DNA of 64,000 nt from Pithys albifrons albifrons (taxonomy: Eukaryota; Chordata; Aves; Passeriformes; Thamnophilidae): positions 6,748,520 to 6,812,519 of the forward strand of contig NC_092460.1 in NCBI RefSeq assembly GCF_047495875.1. Direction: 5' to 3'. A model generated the notes under the pieces. The model was not told the DNA's origin. It ran no database searches and saw nothing but the letters and a program-made list of their open reading frames with translations. Shown here piece after piece: positions 1-11,100 of this stretch (position 1 is the stretch's first letter; every line of letters begins with the position of its first letter). A program made the translations under genes and the position numbers.

Positions 1-2299
1 AGGATGCTGCTGAAACAGGTAACGTGGATGAGCAGTGAAGTTGTGGCAGATGTCAGCACTGTGCCTCTGTTGGCCACCTCCAAATTGGAAATAATGTTAA
101 CCTGCCTCTTTCCTTGCCCAGATTTGTGGCCCTGTAATGATCCCTACACTAACAGGCATATCAACAGAGGAAAACACAAGCAACTCTTTACTGTCTCTTG
201 GTTACCCTCATTTCTCATAATTTCCCACTCCACTTCATCTCCCAGCATGTGGGGTGAGGAGAAACCTTTCTTGGGGAGCAGATCACATCCCTGGGCAGCC
301 TCCATGATGCTGAGTCTCACTGGGCAGCTGCTGGTCCAGAGAGCTCTGAGAGATGAGGAAGGCAAAGTTGTTGGGCTCTGGCTGTGCTCCTTTGGAAGCA
401 CAGTCAGGATAACCCGTTCCCAGAGTGACAATTCTGTGTTTGGGAGAACTGACTGCCCTGTGCCTCTCCTCTGGGGATGCTGAAAAGCACCGTGATGGTG
501 TCTGAAAGCAGAGCTTTTCTTCAAGCCCTTTATCAATGAGTTAATTAGTAAATGAGCTAATGAGTAAAGCACTGTAAGCCCAGCTGAAAGCCCTGTGTCC
601 TTACTAAGCCAGCTGGGACACCAGGGTTGAAAAGTTCAGGTCAGGTCTAGGATGATCTTTCTCTCCATGGCCATCCCAACAGCATGTGACACCAGAAATC
701 CAGGTCCCAAAAGCTGCTTTTCCACCAACTTGGGCTCTCACAGGTGCTTCTTCTCCCTGGAGAAAGAGCTGCTTTTGGCCCAGGGGCCCCCAGATGGAGC
801 TGGCACATGACAGGGTGCATTTAGCCATGTACCCTTCTCTCAGCATCACTATTGTTTGTGCTCTGTATGTGCAGCCCATGCAGAGGATATGGGTGCTGGC
901 TGCTCAGGCAGTCTGGATTTTACACTGGGGTAAGGTCTTGGAATTGCCTCATCCTATGGGAGCCTGCCCCTTGGGTCCAGGGGAGCTTCACACACACGTT
1001 GGCTTCCCTGAGCTATTCCTGTGTCTCCCTGAGTTCATAGCCAAGAAGATGGACAAATAACTGCCCTGCAGCAAGTCTAGGGCTCCAAAAAGCCCCTGTG
1101 TTTATAAAAATCAGAGGTTTCTGCAGCCAGCTATAGGCAGATAATGTATAAATGCTCCCATATGTCTCCCAGGGCTTTCCCTACCCCTTTGCAGACCCAC
1201 CTGACACAGCTCTCCCAGAGCACCAGGGGTCCAGTGAGACCACAAGCCTTCAACAGCAGATTGCAGCAAAAATGATAGTTTGGAGGTTTTTCACTCTCAG
1301 CACAATTTCTCACAAGCACAGTTTTTAATTTGATTTCTTCTTGGCTTGTTTCCTCCTGTGGTGTACACACATCTTGCAAGCAATGAGGAATTTGGATGTC
1401 ACTTCTCATTTCCCCTCAGCCTTATGGATCCAAGTCCTGGTTATCCTTTTCCCCCTCAATGTGGAGAAACAGAACAGCATGTTGGGAACCAGCTGTGAAG
1501 CTCTCAGCCAAAAGCTGACTAGGAAATATTGTGGGATGAGCACTGGGTACTACGTGTCATCTTTTACCCCATTGCAGCAGAAGATGACTTTGGGTGCCCA
1601 GGGAAAAGAAGCTGGCTCTGTTCGCTGCCCTCTCCCTTTTGTTTTGCACTCCTGGGAAGAATCACCAACCAGCAAACTTGTCCCTTCCTTTCTGCAAGGG
1701 AGAGCAGTGTGCGTGACTGCCTGAACAGGAAGGCTTGCTGGTCCCCATGTTGTGGATATGTTTCTGTCTTCAGTCCCTGACTCTATTCTCCCTCATCCTT
1801 CATTTCACCCCATCTCCTTTCCCTCCTGGCAGCTACCTGCACACTCTACATTTTGCAGCTGGGAGGAGCTGGTAGGAAGGCACTCATACCTGTGCAAAAC
1901 CAGCCCTGGCTGCAGGGAATGTTTGCCAAGGGCAGAAGAACACCTGATGCAAACCATTGTTAAAGACTGCAGATGAGCTCTATGCTCCCAGGCTGTCTTG
2001 AATGATCTTACACTGCTGAGCATGGGGATTATTCCTGTTCCTGCATGAAACATGGCAAAGAAAACTGGATCTGTGTCAAATGTGAAGCCAAAACTCCCAG
2101 AACCATGTTTGCAGCTCGTAGGAATGACCACTCTCTCCTGGTACACCCCTTGCAGATCTCCCCTGCTGAGATCTGCTCCCTGGTCCTGGGCTCTGCTGGT
2201 GCTGCAGCTCCTTCTGGGATACCCGAGTAAAGGGGGGCAGTATTTCTCTGTCACATGATTTTATATTTTGGAGTTATAGCAAGTTAAGCAGCCTTGGCT
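1..2299. other. Non-coding DNA, nothing recognised
   Basis: No exon, RNA gene or repeat family is recognisable here. Open frames of up to 159 codons occur on both strands and overlap each other (for example 4-483 plus against 144-572 minus). None resembles a known protein, and their composition does not differ from the flanks. Mixed-composition vertebrate DNA with few CpGs; an intron or intergenic spacer is the likeliest reading. Confidence 0.6.
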
Positions 2300-2494
2300 C
2301 CCAGGAATGTCAGGCTGGAACAGGCTGCCCAGAGAAGCTGTGGGTGCCACATCCCTGTGTGTGTTCAAGGCCAGGTTGGATGGGACTTTGAGCAACCTGG
2401 TCAGTGGAAGGTGTTCCTGACCTTGGCAGGGGGGTTGGAACAAGATGGTCTTTAAGGTCCCTTCCAACCCAAGCCATTCTGTGGATCTATGATT
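2300..2494 (+). mobile_element. CR1 LINE 3'-end fragment
   Basis: This is a 5'-truncated copy of the CR1 (chicken repeat 1) non-LTR retrotransposon in sense orientation. Recognisable CR1 blocks run in the correct order: GGCTGGAACAGGCTGCCCAG near 2313, the GTTCAAGGCCAGGTTGGATG block near 2365, the GGGGGTTGGAACAAGATGGT block near 2430, and a decayed terminal ATTCTGTGGATCTATGATT at the right end. Only about 195 bp of an element of roughly 4.5 kb remains, as is usual for CR1, which inserts by target-primed reverse transcription with frequent 5' truncation. The piece covers the end of ORF2 and the short 3' UTR and cannot be mobile. The left boundary is approximate to about 15 bp. Confidence 0.93.
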
Positions 2495-5176
2495 GTCCTT
2501 CCCAGTCCCATGTTGGTCCTGTCTGTGTTTTGGCAGGTCCAGGAGTTCTCCACAGGGAGGATGAGGAGCACTGAGCAGCTGGGCTGAGCAACATCACTGT
2601 GTGCCTGTGCCATGCACATGCCTGGCTTTCCCTGCTGCCAGGAGCAAGAAATGCCCAAGAAAACATTGGCCATGAAAACTCTCCACCAGAAGCTTAAAAG
2701 AGGAGGGATCTACAAGGAGATATATTTACAGTAAGTAAGTGCTAGTACAGAGAGTGCACAAGGTGATTAAAAGGATTCTCCTCTCTACCTTGCTTAATAA
2801 TCTAGAAAAACCCTGGCATACTCTCAGGGACTGCAGAGTTTAATATCTGGCTGATGATGCTAATTTAATTACATGCCAGCAGGTGGTGCCCAAGTAGAAA
2901 AAGGAGACAATTTAATACAGTATTCTCACAATTTAATACTGTATTCTCACCCCATGTGTGGTTGCAAGTGGCGTTTCACTCCCAGTTCGAGCCACGCTCC
3001 AGCTGTTCAGACAGCATCTAACAACTCTATACTGCTGTGTTTTCCTTTTCTTTCTGCCTCATCCCATCTCCCCAGACAGCTCCCAAATCCTTATGGCTTA
3101 GGAGAGGGCTGGGATATACCAGTTGATACCAAGGAAAACAGTTCTACATACACACCCAGGCCAAAGGGGCTGCTTGGTCCCACCTCAACTAAAGCTTCAG
3201 GAGGGGACAGGTCTGTCCAAATGAGTGTCTCATGGCTTGTAGGCTGCAGTTTTCCCCAGATGTGCCTACTGCTTCTAGAGATTTATACAAAAAATGTGGC
3301 AAATACTGAACTTGGGCCCTGTCAAATGTTTTATGCAGGAGAGAGAAGTGGCTTCTCTTGGCCTCTTTTGAAAATACAAGAAGAGGGATTTTATGTCATC
3401 TGCTTTCTCCTGCAAAATCGACATGAACCTACTCAGCTGGTTCCCACTAACAGCCCATACTAAACAGATGCAAAAATACCAGGTTTATGCATTCTGTAGC
3501 TCTGGCAAGTTGCTGATCTGAGTGGTTTTTGCAGGTGCTAAAACACAGAACACAGGCACAGCCTCTGCAGGGCTTGCAAGCTCTTTAAAGGAATGTACAA
3601 ACCCCTGCAATTTCATAACTTCAGTGAACAATGAGAGCGATTTCTCTCTGGATTAGGACAGGAAACCTGTAAAGAGCACTTGCATGATTGTGTTTTCCTG
3701 CACTGAGAACAGAGAGTGAAGCTCTGCTGCTTCTCTGACTTGTGTGGTATGAAGATGGTTTCTCTCAGCCCAGCCTGGGTGACAGGAGGAGCAGAACAAT
3801 ATCCAGGCACCTCCCAGATGAAAATCAGTCCTGCTAAAATACAAGCTGGACGCTCAGCAGGAGGCAGTTGAGGTTACTGCTGAAAATGAAGGCCAAGGTA
3901 ACTGGGTAATGCCTGAGAGCAAGTTTTTCCTCTGATCAATGAGGGGAAAGGGCCTGAGCCCACAGGGAGCAATCTCTGCTGCAGGAGGTTTACTGCTGGT
4001 GGAAGGCAGAGTATCTCCTCTCCTTCCTCTTGTTGAAATTCCCAACACGAGGAGACAAGCCTGATTAGAGTCAGTTTATACTGGTCCTTTAGGAGCAGAG
4101 CAGACAGGGAAGACTGTCAGGGAAGAGATTGCTTCCAGTGGTAATTTATGCAGTTATTCTCCTTTTTTCCCCCTATGGAGAACGTAAAACACTTCTGCTA
4201 GAGAGATGAGCCACTTCAGCCAGCAGAGATCACCTCACATGGATTGCTTGGAGGCCTTAGAGTGGGTTGGGCCCTTTGCTGGTGGTGGCACTACCTATGT
4301 ATTAGCCATGATTACTTCACTGGAGCTGAATTAAATAAAAGCTAGAACTTTACAGAGTTCAGATTCATATCCTGGCAAGGAGGTAGAAAGATAAGGGTAT
4401 TAAACTTCATGAGTTTTTTTATTTTGCTCCTTGATAAGCTGTTTTTTCGGATCCTTGCTGAAAATGCACAGTGTTCTCATGGATCAAGCCTGGCTCCCGT
4501 CAGTGCCGCAGATGGTTGTGCAGCTTGTCCTGCTGTATTAGTGCTGGCAGCCATGCATCACTGAGAGGCTTGCAGAACAATTCCCACAGGTTTTGTGTTT
4601 GCACTGGGGAACCAGTGCAGGAACAGCAGAGAAAGCACGTGGAGGACTCGTAGGCGATGGTTTGTGCTGTTTTACTGGCACACAAATACCAAGAATGTAG
4701 TTTCAAAGCTCATCGTGAGCCTCAGCTTCCCTCATGGTGTGCTCTGGACCTCACTGAAACCTCAGATGCTCCCATCCCTTGGATACTCGACAAGCCCAAA
4801 TGTAGTCCTGATCATCCTCTCAAATGCAGAGTGGACGGTGGTGAAGTGTTGCAGAAAGGCAGAGTGGTTGGGTGGCCCAGAGAGCACCAAATTCCCTCAA
4901 TTCACAAGAACAGAAACAAAGCCTCTGGCATGTGGGGGTCCTTTGTTTCCTGCGGGTCTCTTACAGTTCATTGCAGCATGACCCTCCCCAGCTGGTCTTT
5001 GCCTTTCCCAGTCCAGCAGGTTTCCTGCTGTCCCTGCCATTGCTCAGCTGCCTGTCCAGGACACTCCTGCATCAGATGGCATTGGCAGGGAAGGGGACAC
5101 CTCTCAGGCCCTTGCCTTCAAATCCCCTCTCAGACACCACTGCTTGTGCTGATGGTACACCCTCCAGGGAGGTAAT
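2495..5176. other. Non-coding DNA between CR1 copies
   Basis: No gene is recognised. The stretch contains a 21-bp tandem duplication (listed separately) and a 196-codon plus-strand frame at 2873-3463 with no recognisable domain. About 0.5 frames of that length are expected by chance in a window of this size, by rough calculation, so it is not called a gene. Confidence 0.55.
2908..2949. repeat. 21-bp tandem duplication, two copies
   Basis: Two adjacent copies of a 21-bp unit lie at 2908-2928 and 2929-2949 and differ at a single position (an A in the first copy is a T in the second, within AATACAGTATT / AATACTGTATT). Each copy holds an 11-nt near-palindrome. This is most simply a small replication-slippage duplication, recent enough to have only one difference. 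Confidence 0.9.
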
Positions 5177-5881
5177 TTAATCATGTCTCAAAAGGTACCC
5201 TCTCCACTCTGTTATTTCCCACAGAAGCAGAGGCCAAGTGTTACTGCACAAGTCAAGACAACAACACAGGGTGTTCAGCTTATCTGGGAGATAACGTTTT
5301 ATCAACATGCCAGGAGCTACAACTAATGAGGCACAGAACAGAGGAAGCTCAGTGTAGTAACTGGTGTGTACCCTCTTTCCAAACACTGATAGCTGTACCT
5401 GGCAGGAAAGAGCACACAAAGAACTAATGAGTAAACACCCAGGATCCAGGCAGAGCCAGCAGCATCCCCAGACATTTGGTCTATTCTTAACAGACCCTAC
5501 AAATTGCTGCTGTACAGCTAGTAAGAGCTTATGTGGCATCTCAGTCACCTGGTTTAGTTTGTACATAGAATTTAAGGTTTTCTGAACAAAGACTGGACCT
5601 TGATGGTCCCCAATGCCAAACAGAGCTGCTGGTGGGGCCATGAGCAGGTTTCTGGGATTAGCTTGGATCCTTTTCTTGTCAACCTTTCCTTGGCCCTTCC
5701 AAGGGTTGCCAGCAGGTCCCTTTGTGGAAATATTAAAAACAGTGTCAATGGCCAAAGGATTCACAGGGAGACAAATCACTCCCAGACACAGGGTGATTAA
5801 CACGTCCCAGGACACCCTTCTTACTTTTGAGAGCAGACATACAGAAAAAGTCTTGACATACTCTGAGGAACTTCTGCTCAC
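5177..5881 (-). other. Unassigned 234-codon open frame, probably fortuitous
   Basis: This is the longest open frame in the window. The predicted product has no domain I recognise, no signal peptide or clear membrane architecture, and is rich in Leu, Cys and Val, as translations of non-coding bird DNA often are. Part of the same DNA (5613-5881) is also open on the opposite strand within a 182-codon frame, so this patch is simply poor in stop codons on both strands. No splice-site logic, Kozak context or polyadenylation signal was established. A rough calculation gives about 0.1 frames this long expected by chance in 64 kb on two strands, which makes it mildly unusual. A decayed endogenous-element frame is an alternative, but no diagnostic motif supports it. 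Confidence 0.2.
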
Positions 5882-7361
5882 TTCAGTCTCTTCTCCCTGG
5901 GCTGCTCAGGACGTGCAGGGCTTTCCTGAAGAGAAGGGAGCTCCAGAGAGGAGAATGGCTTGCCTGTGGGCCTTGGAAGTACCAGCAAGCGGAAAGCCTC
6001 ATCCCAAGAGCAGTGTGTCCTTGATAGACAAGAGGGAAACATCTGTTTCTGTAGGAGACTCTGCTCTTGCCAAGAGCAGGAGGCTCAAGCAAGAGGGAAG
6101 GAAGTGTTATGTGGGCAGAGAGCTAAAATCTCTTTTGTACTGCATGCCTGAGAGAGAATAGGCTTGAGGTTTAAACATAAGATGGCAGAATCAAGTCAGG
6201 AAAAACCTGCTCTGTTGCACCAATAAACTCCTTGGTGGACATTGACTCCTTAGAACTCCTGGGTTTTTTGTTGGTGATGTTATCTAAGAGAAAAGAAGAA
6301 GAGCCTGATTGCCCAGTTTGGACTCCTTTTATTTTCCTGTTTTTCTGGTTAAGGAACAAATTATTTATCACCATTGACTAAATGCTCCACTTCATTACTG
6401 GCTACCATTTCTCACAAAGAAATAAAGCTGAACATTAGCCATAATTTAGCATACTGCTGCAGATTGCAGTGCTGAGGGCAATTAAACCATGCAAAGCAGT
6501 CAATTCCTGCACCACCCCCTCCTGCAGCAGGGCTGAGCCTGGTATTAGTGCCAAATCTCTTCCCAGCCTCGTAGGGCCAGGAATCGATGCAATCCACACT
6601 TCCCATACCTGCTCTGCAGAGAGGTTTAGCTCCAACTTTAAAGCAGTTGTGGTTGTTAAAGGAGTGCTGTCTGTCTTTTCCAGGACATTTTACCTTGTCA
6701 GTGACTGTAGCATTAACACTGGCAGCTTCCCAAGCCCTCTCGCCTTTCCAATTTAAATAAAACCAGAACAACAGCCACGTTGGAACAAAAGGTGGCTGCT
6801 GTCAGTCTCACTGGATCTCACTCTTCTGCCAAGGGTCAGGTAACCATGCCAGTCAAATCACAACGCTCCTCCAGCCCTGGGGCTCAGGTCACATTTTTGG
6901 AAAAATCCAAGCAAATCTTTGCACAATCCATCACACCTGGACTCACATTTTTTTGGTAAGGAATATACTTTGTATTAATATAACACATTTTCAGGGATTT
7001 CTTGCCTCCAGGAATTCTTGTTGAGGCCAAGAATTTATTCAGCAGTTTAAAAAGAGAGACATTTATACCCATAGGAAGGATATCCAGGAGAATAGCATAC
7101 ATAAGGCTGCAGACTTTCAGAAAGGATATAAACTCAGTCAAACATTAATAAACAATAAGCTGTTTCCAGTCTTTGCCATTTCTTTCCCACCATACCCACT
7201 GATAAGAGGTAAAAGCTTTCCTTTGGGGAGTCAGGACAGATGGTTATTGCTCCTAAAAAGAAAGTTTCTGGTAGAAATTCAGATAATGTCAGAAATATTT
7301 GCAGACAAAATTTACCCTGCTGAAAGTAATAGAAGTAATTTGCCTTAGAGACAGTAAAAAC
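5882..7361. other. Non-coding DNA, nothing recognised
   Basis: No repeat family, exon or RNA gene is recognisable. The few open frames are short and lack known domains. The stretch runs up to the 3' terminus of the minus-strand CR1 copy beginning at 7362. Confidence 0.55.
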
Positions 7362-8168
7362 CATGGAATCAGAGAGTGTCTGAGCCTGGGAGGCAGCTCC
7401 AGAGATTGCCTGGTCCCTGCTCAAAAAGGGTCACCTACAGCAGTTTGCCCAGGACCATGTCCCATTGGGCTTTGAGAATCTGCAAGGATGGAGACACCAC
7501 AACCTCCAAGTGTTCAACCACCCTCACAGTAAGAAAGTTGTTTGTTATGTTTAAGTATAATTTCCTGTACTTCAGCTTGTGTCTCTTGCCCATTGTTCTT
7601 TCACTGGACCCCACTCAGAAGAATCTGGTTGTGTCCTTTACTTCCTCCATCAGTACACACTGATAAGATTCCCCCAAGCCTCACCTCCAGGCTGAGTAGT
7701 CCCAGCTCTCTCAGCCTCTCCCCATATATCAGATGCTCCAGTCCCTTCATTGTCTTTGTGACCTTTCACTGAGCTCACTCCAGCATGTCCATGTCTCTCC
7801 TGTACTGGGGAGCCCAGCACTGGACCCACCTTTCAGATATGTCTCACCAGTATGAACTGGGAGATGGAGCACCTCCCTTTACCTACAATGCTCTGCCTAA
7901 AGCAGCCCAGGAAAGCCATGGCCTTCTTTTTCCCAAGGGGGCAAATCTGTCATGGACATCTCAGTGTCTGTCAGAACTCCAGGATCTCCACAGAGCTGCT
8001 TTCCAGCCTGTCAGCACCCAGCCTGTCCTGGGTCATGGGGTTATTCCTCCCCAGGCATGGGACTTTGCATTTGTTAGCCCATTTCTCCAGCCTGCCAAGG
8101 TCTCTCTGATGGGCAGCACAACCATCTGACATGCTATCATTCCTTCCACTTTTGTATGGCCTGTGAAA
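7362..8168 (-). mobile_element. CR1 LINE fragment with ORF2 C-terminal remains
   Basis: This is the longest CR1 copy in the window, inserted antisense to the given strand. Its 3' end is at the left, and typical antisense CR1 text follows: CACCTACAGCAGTTTGCCCA near 7431, GTCCCAGCTCTCTCAGCCTC near 7699, GATGCTCCAGTCCCTTCATT near 7732, and the TACTGGGGAGCCCAGCACTG block near 7803. On the minus strand the right part still reads as CR1 ORF2 (reverse transcriptase and its C-terminal extension): RLEKWANKCKVPCLGRNNPM, followed by a recognisable LGADRLESS. The frame is broken further on by substitutions and indels, so this is a dead, 5'-truncated copy. It belongs to a different 3'-end subfamily from the copies at 19315 and 33664, judging by the terminal sequence. 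The right boundary is uncertain by some tens of bases. Confidence 0.93.
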
Positions 8169-8175
8169 TGTCTGT

Positions 8176-11100
8176 CCCCCCCTCATCCCTTAAGATCCCA
8201 GCTGCCTGAGCACCCTCATTTTTCATCAGGGGGACATTTTAATGTGGCTGCAATTGAAAGAGTCTTTCAACAAACCATTTCTCAGGTGCTGCAGCCCTTG
8301 ATCCTCCCACGGACTCATCAGTGTTCCCACGTTTCATCACCCCAGGTCCTCTGAGCTCTGAGGTACCGGTCTGACTGAAAGAGAAAACAGGGAAAAGAGA
8401 GAGGGTGAGGGCTGCATAAGCAGAGAGGGAATTGGAGAGTACCTCTAATTAAGTTATTAGTGAACAAAGCCAAACACCTTTACAAAATGAAAAGATCATC
8501 TGTGAAGTTGGCACTGAATCCAGCTTCTAAAATTAGTCCAGAGAGGAAAGACTGATAGATAAAACACCAGCCAAGGAAAAGCCATTAATTGCCAGGACAG
8601 GCAGCTGCTCTCTGCACTGCAGGCATTAACTGCGGTTAGAGGCAGGAAGAGTTGGATTAAGGCTACCAGAGATGATCTGAACCACCATCCTTGAACCGAG
8701 ATCCCAGGAGAACCAAAAGACCTGGAGGGGAATTAATAGTAACAAAAGGTCTTTCAGCCTGCTGGGCCACCCACTGCTTTGATGAGGCTTAGGAAAACTG
8801 AGGACATAATTAAGGGAATAGATGCAGCCATGGAAGATGAGCTCTTTTACACAGCATTTGGACAAGAACCTTCTTGGACCATGATTCCCAGACCTGGGCC
8901 ATGAAATAAGTTCACACTTCCCTTCATAGGATTTGGCAATGCAGCTGCTTCCAGTGCAAACAACATGGGTAAGGAGAATCAGATAAATGACTTGTGAGTC
9001 AAACCTAACACTCAGGGAAATGGATGGACTGCTGGCATTTTCTATTAATTTATTATTATCTTGACTACCTTGAAAACATGGAGAATTGCTGATTATTCAC
9101 TTCTCTGACCCTGCATGAACTGATATGCCACCAGGGTCAGTATTAATTCTCATTGTTGGAAGCATCACTAGACTTGAATCTAAACATTTATTAGGGGTAG
9201 GATGTGTTGGTCCTGTGTTTTTAACAGGTACCACCAAAGTTTTGGGCTATAGGAATGAACCTGAGATAGAGCTTGTTGCTGTCCTGCTCCTCAGAAGTGA
9301 ACCACACTGAAGGGACCCATGTCAGCAGTACCTGGTGAGTGGAGGAGAGTCATGGACTCTCCTTGTAGCTCCTGGCCAGAGCAGCCAAAAATGAGCTGCT
9401 TCTTCCCTTGGGCAGGGCATGTGAGCACTGGGTGAGTGCTGGCCCACACCTTAGTTGTGCTGCAGGAAGGCTTAGCAATACCTGTTCTTCAGGATGAAGA
9501 GTGAGATTGCAAACCAGCTCAGTGAATTCTTCCATTTACAGTAACCAAAGGGTGAAACATATTTAATAACCTTCCTACAGGTCATTAACTGAAGATAAAT
9601 GCCATGCAATTATGAATATATCTGGTATTTATTATAATGGCACCGATCATAATGAATTAAGTCAGTGTTTAGGTGAGTTATTTCCATAGGTAATTTAAAG
9701 TAAGTTAAATTTTCCTTTACTAGATCAGTTTTAGAGGTTATAACTTTATCTCTAATGCATGATCTATCACTTAATGACAGCTTTTGGCTGTGCATTAGTG
9801 AACTCCAGTTGATGCAATATTTCTTCCAGATAATTTTTCTAGTGAAGGAAATACAGCATTTTATGCAATTTCATGCCAGGTCTTGAAAGAGGGGCTGAGA
9901 GTGAAAGTATATGTATGTATTTATCTCTGAAGGAAGGGAAGGTGAATATTTGCAGAGTCCTTAGAGGAATTTCCCTGCCTCTGTTTGCACATGGTCAAAG
10001 ATCAGTGGATTAAAGGCCATGACTGTAAAATTGGGCTGAAGATAATTTTTCATCAGTGTCGCTGGTAATGGTGCTCATGGACTCCTTTCTGAAATGTAAC
10101 CATCACAGAGTGAAGTTGTGAGGTTGATCTTACGTCTAAGAGAGTTTAGGAGAGGCTGGGAGAAGGACAGAGTTGTGTGACCTTCAGAAAACAGAATAAA
10201 TTCAAGATTAGTAACCTCATTCACACTTATCTTTAGTGTAATTAAACTGTGATCAAAAGGGACATCAAGAAGTGATATCATACCTAAAGCATACCATTGA
10301 AAAAATGACCTCTCTTGGTGGCTACTGAACTTTGGCGAGACAGGCCACAAACACCATCTGGGAGCTACCTATGATATGGATTGAAAATTAAACCATAAAA
10401 CTGTGAGTCTTCAAATAATAACATAGAGGGCATTTGGGATGCACAAGCATACCATAGGGACAGAGCAAGGGCTTCAGGAGTCCTTGGAGGACTTTACTTG
10501 GACCACTCAGAGAAGAAAAGGCACTTTTTCTGTACCCTGCACACTGATATTTAAGAACATTGATTTGGTTAAACATTTTCTAATGCACTTCAATTTCTTT
10601 CCTGTTGAGAAAGAAATGTAGTTTAAAAGGACTCCTCAGCTCCAAATGTCTTCTTACAAAGAGATTTATAATTTAATCTTTTTGGAGGAAAAAAAAATTA
10701 AGCCTTTTAGCTTCTGAAGTTGCTTTCTAAATCAGTCCTGGACCTCCAAATGAAGCTCGTGGAGCTAAGATTTGTACTTGCTGCTGAGCAGCAAATGCCA
10801 GCAAGGTAATGCATTTTGTTAGGTCCTGATGACAAGAACAATCTATTAGGAAAGCTGGGAAGGTCAAATGTTGCATAATGAAACCTCCCAGTGTGTCATC
10901 TTTTTGCAGCCATAAAGCTTCTCTGTCCCCCTGTGCTGTGGGTCAGACACGCCGTGCTGTGCCCGGCAGGGCCGGAACTCATGGAATGTGTTCGGGATGG
11001 CATTGACTCCACAGGGAGCTGCAAGTGCCCTTCCCTCGTGTCTAATGAATAATTGATATGGTGAAATACGTGTTTCAAAAATTGATCACGACCATGGTCT

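Noticed and set aside
4..483. 159-codon plus-strand frame at the left end
   Set aside because: No recognisable domain, overlapped by an antisense frame (144-572), and several frames of this length are expected by chance in 64 kb.
1101..1110. TATAAA-like sequence as a promoter
   Set aside because: Isolated AT-rich hexamers are common throughout; no downstream gene or initiator context.
2985..3000. GTTCGAGCC resembling a tRNA T-arm
   Set aside because: No matching acceptor stem, D-arm or anticodon arm at the required distances.
2873..3463. 196-codon plus-strand frame
   Set aside because: No known domain. It begins inside a tandem duplication region, and about half a frame of this length is expected by chance in the window.
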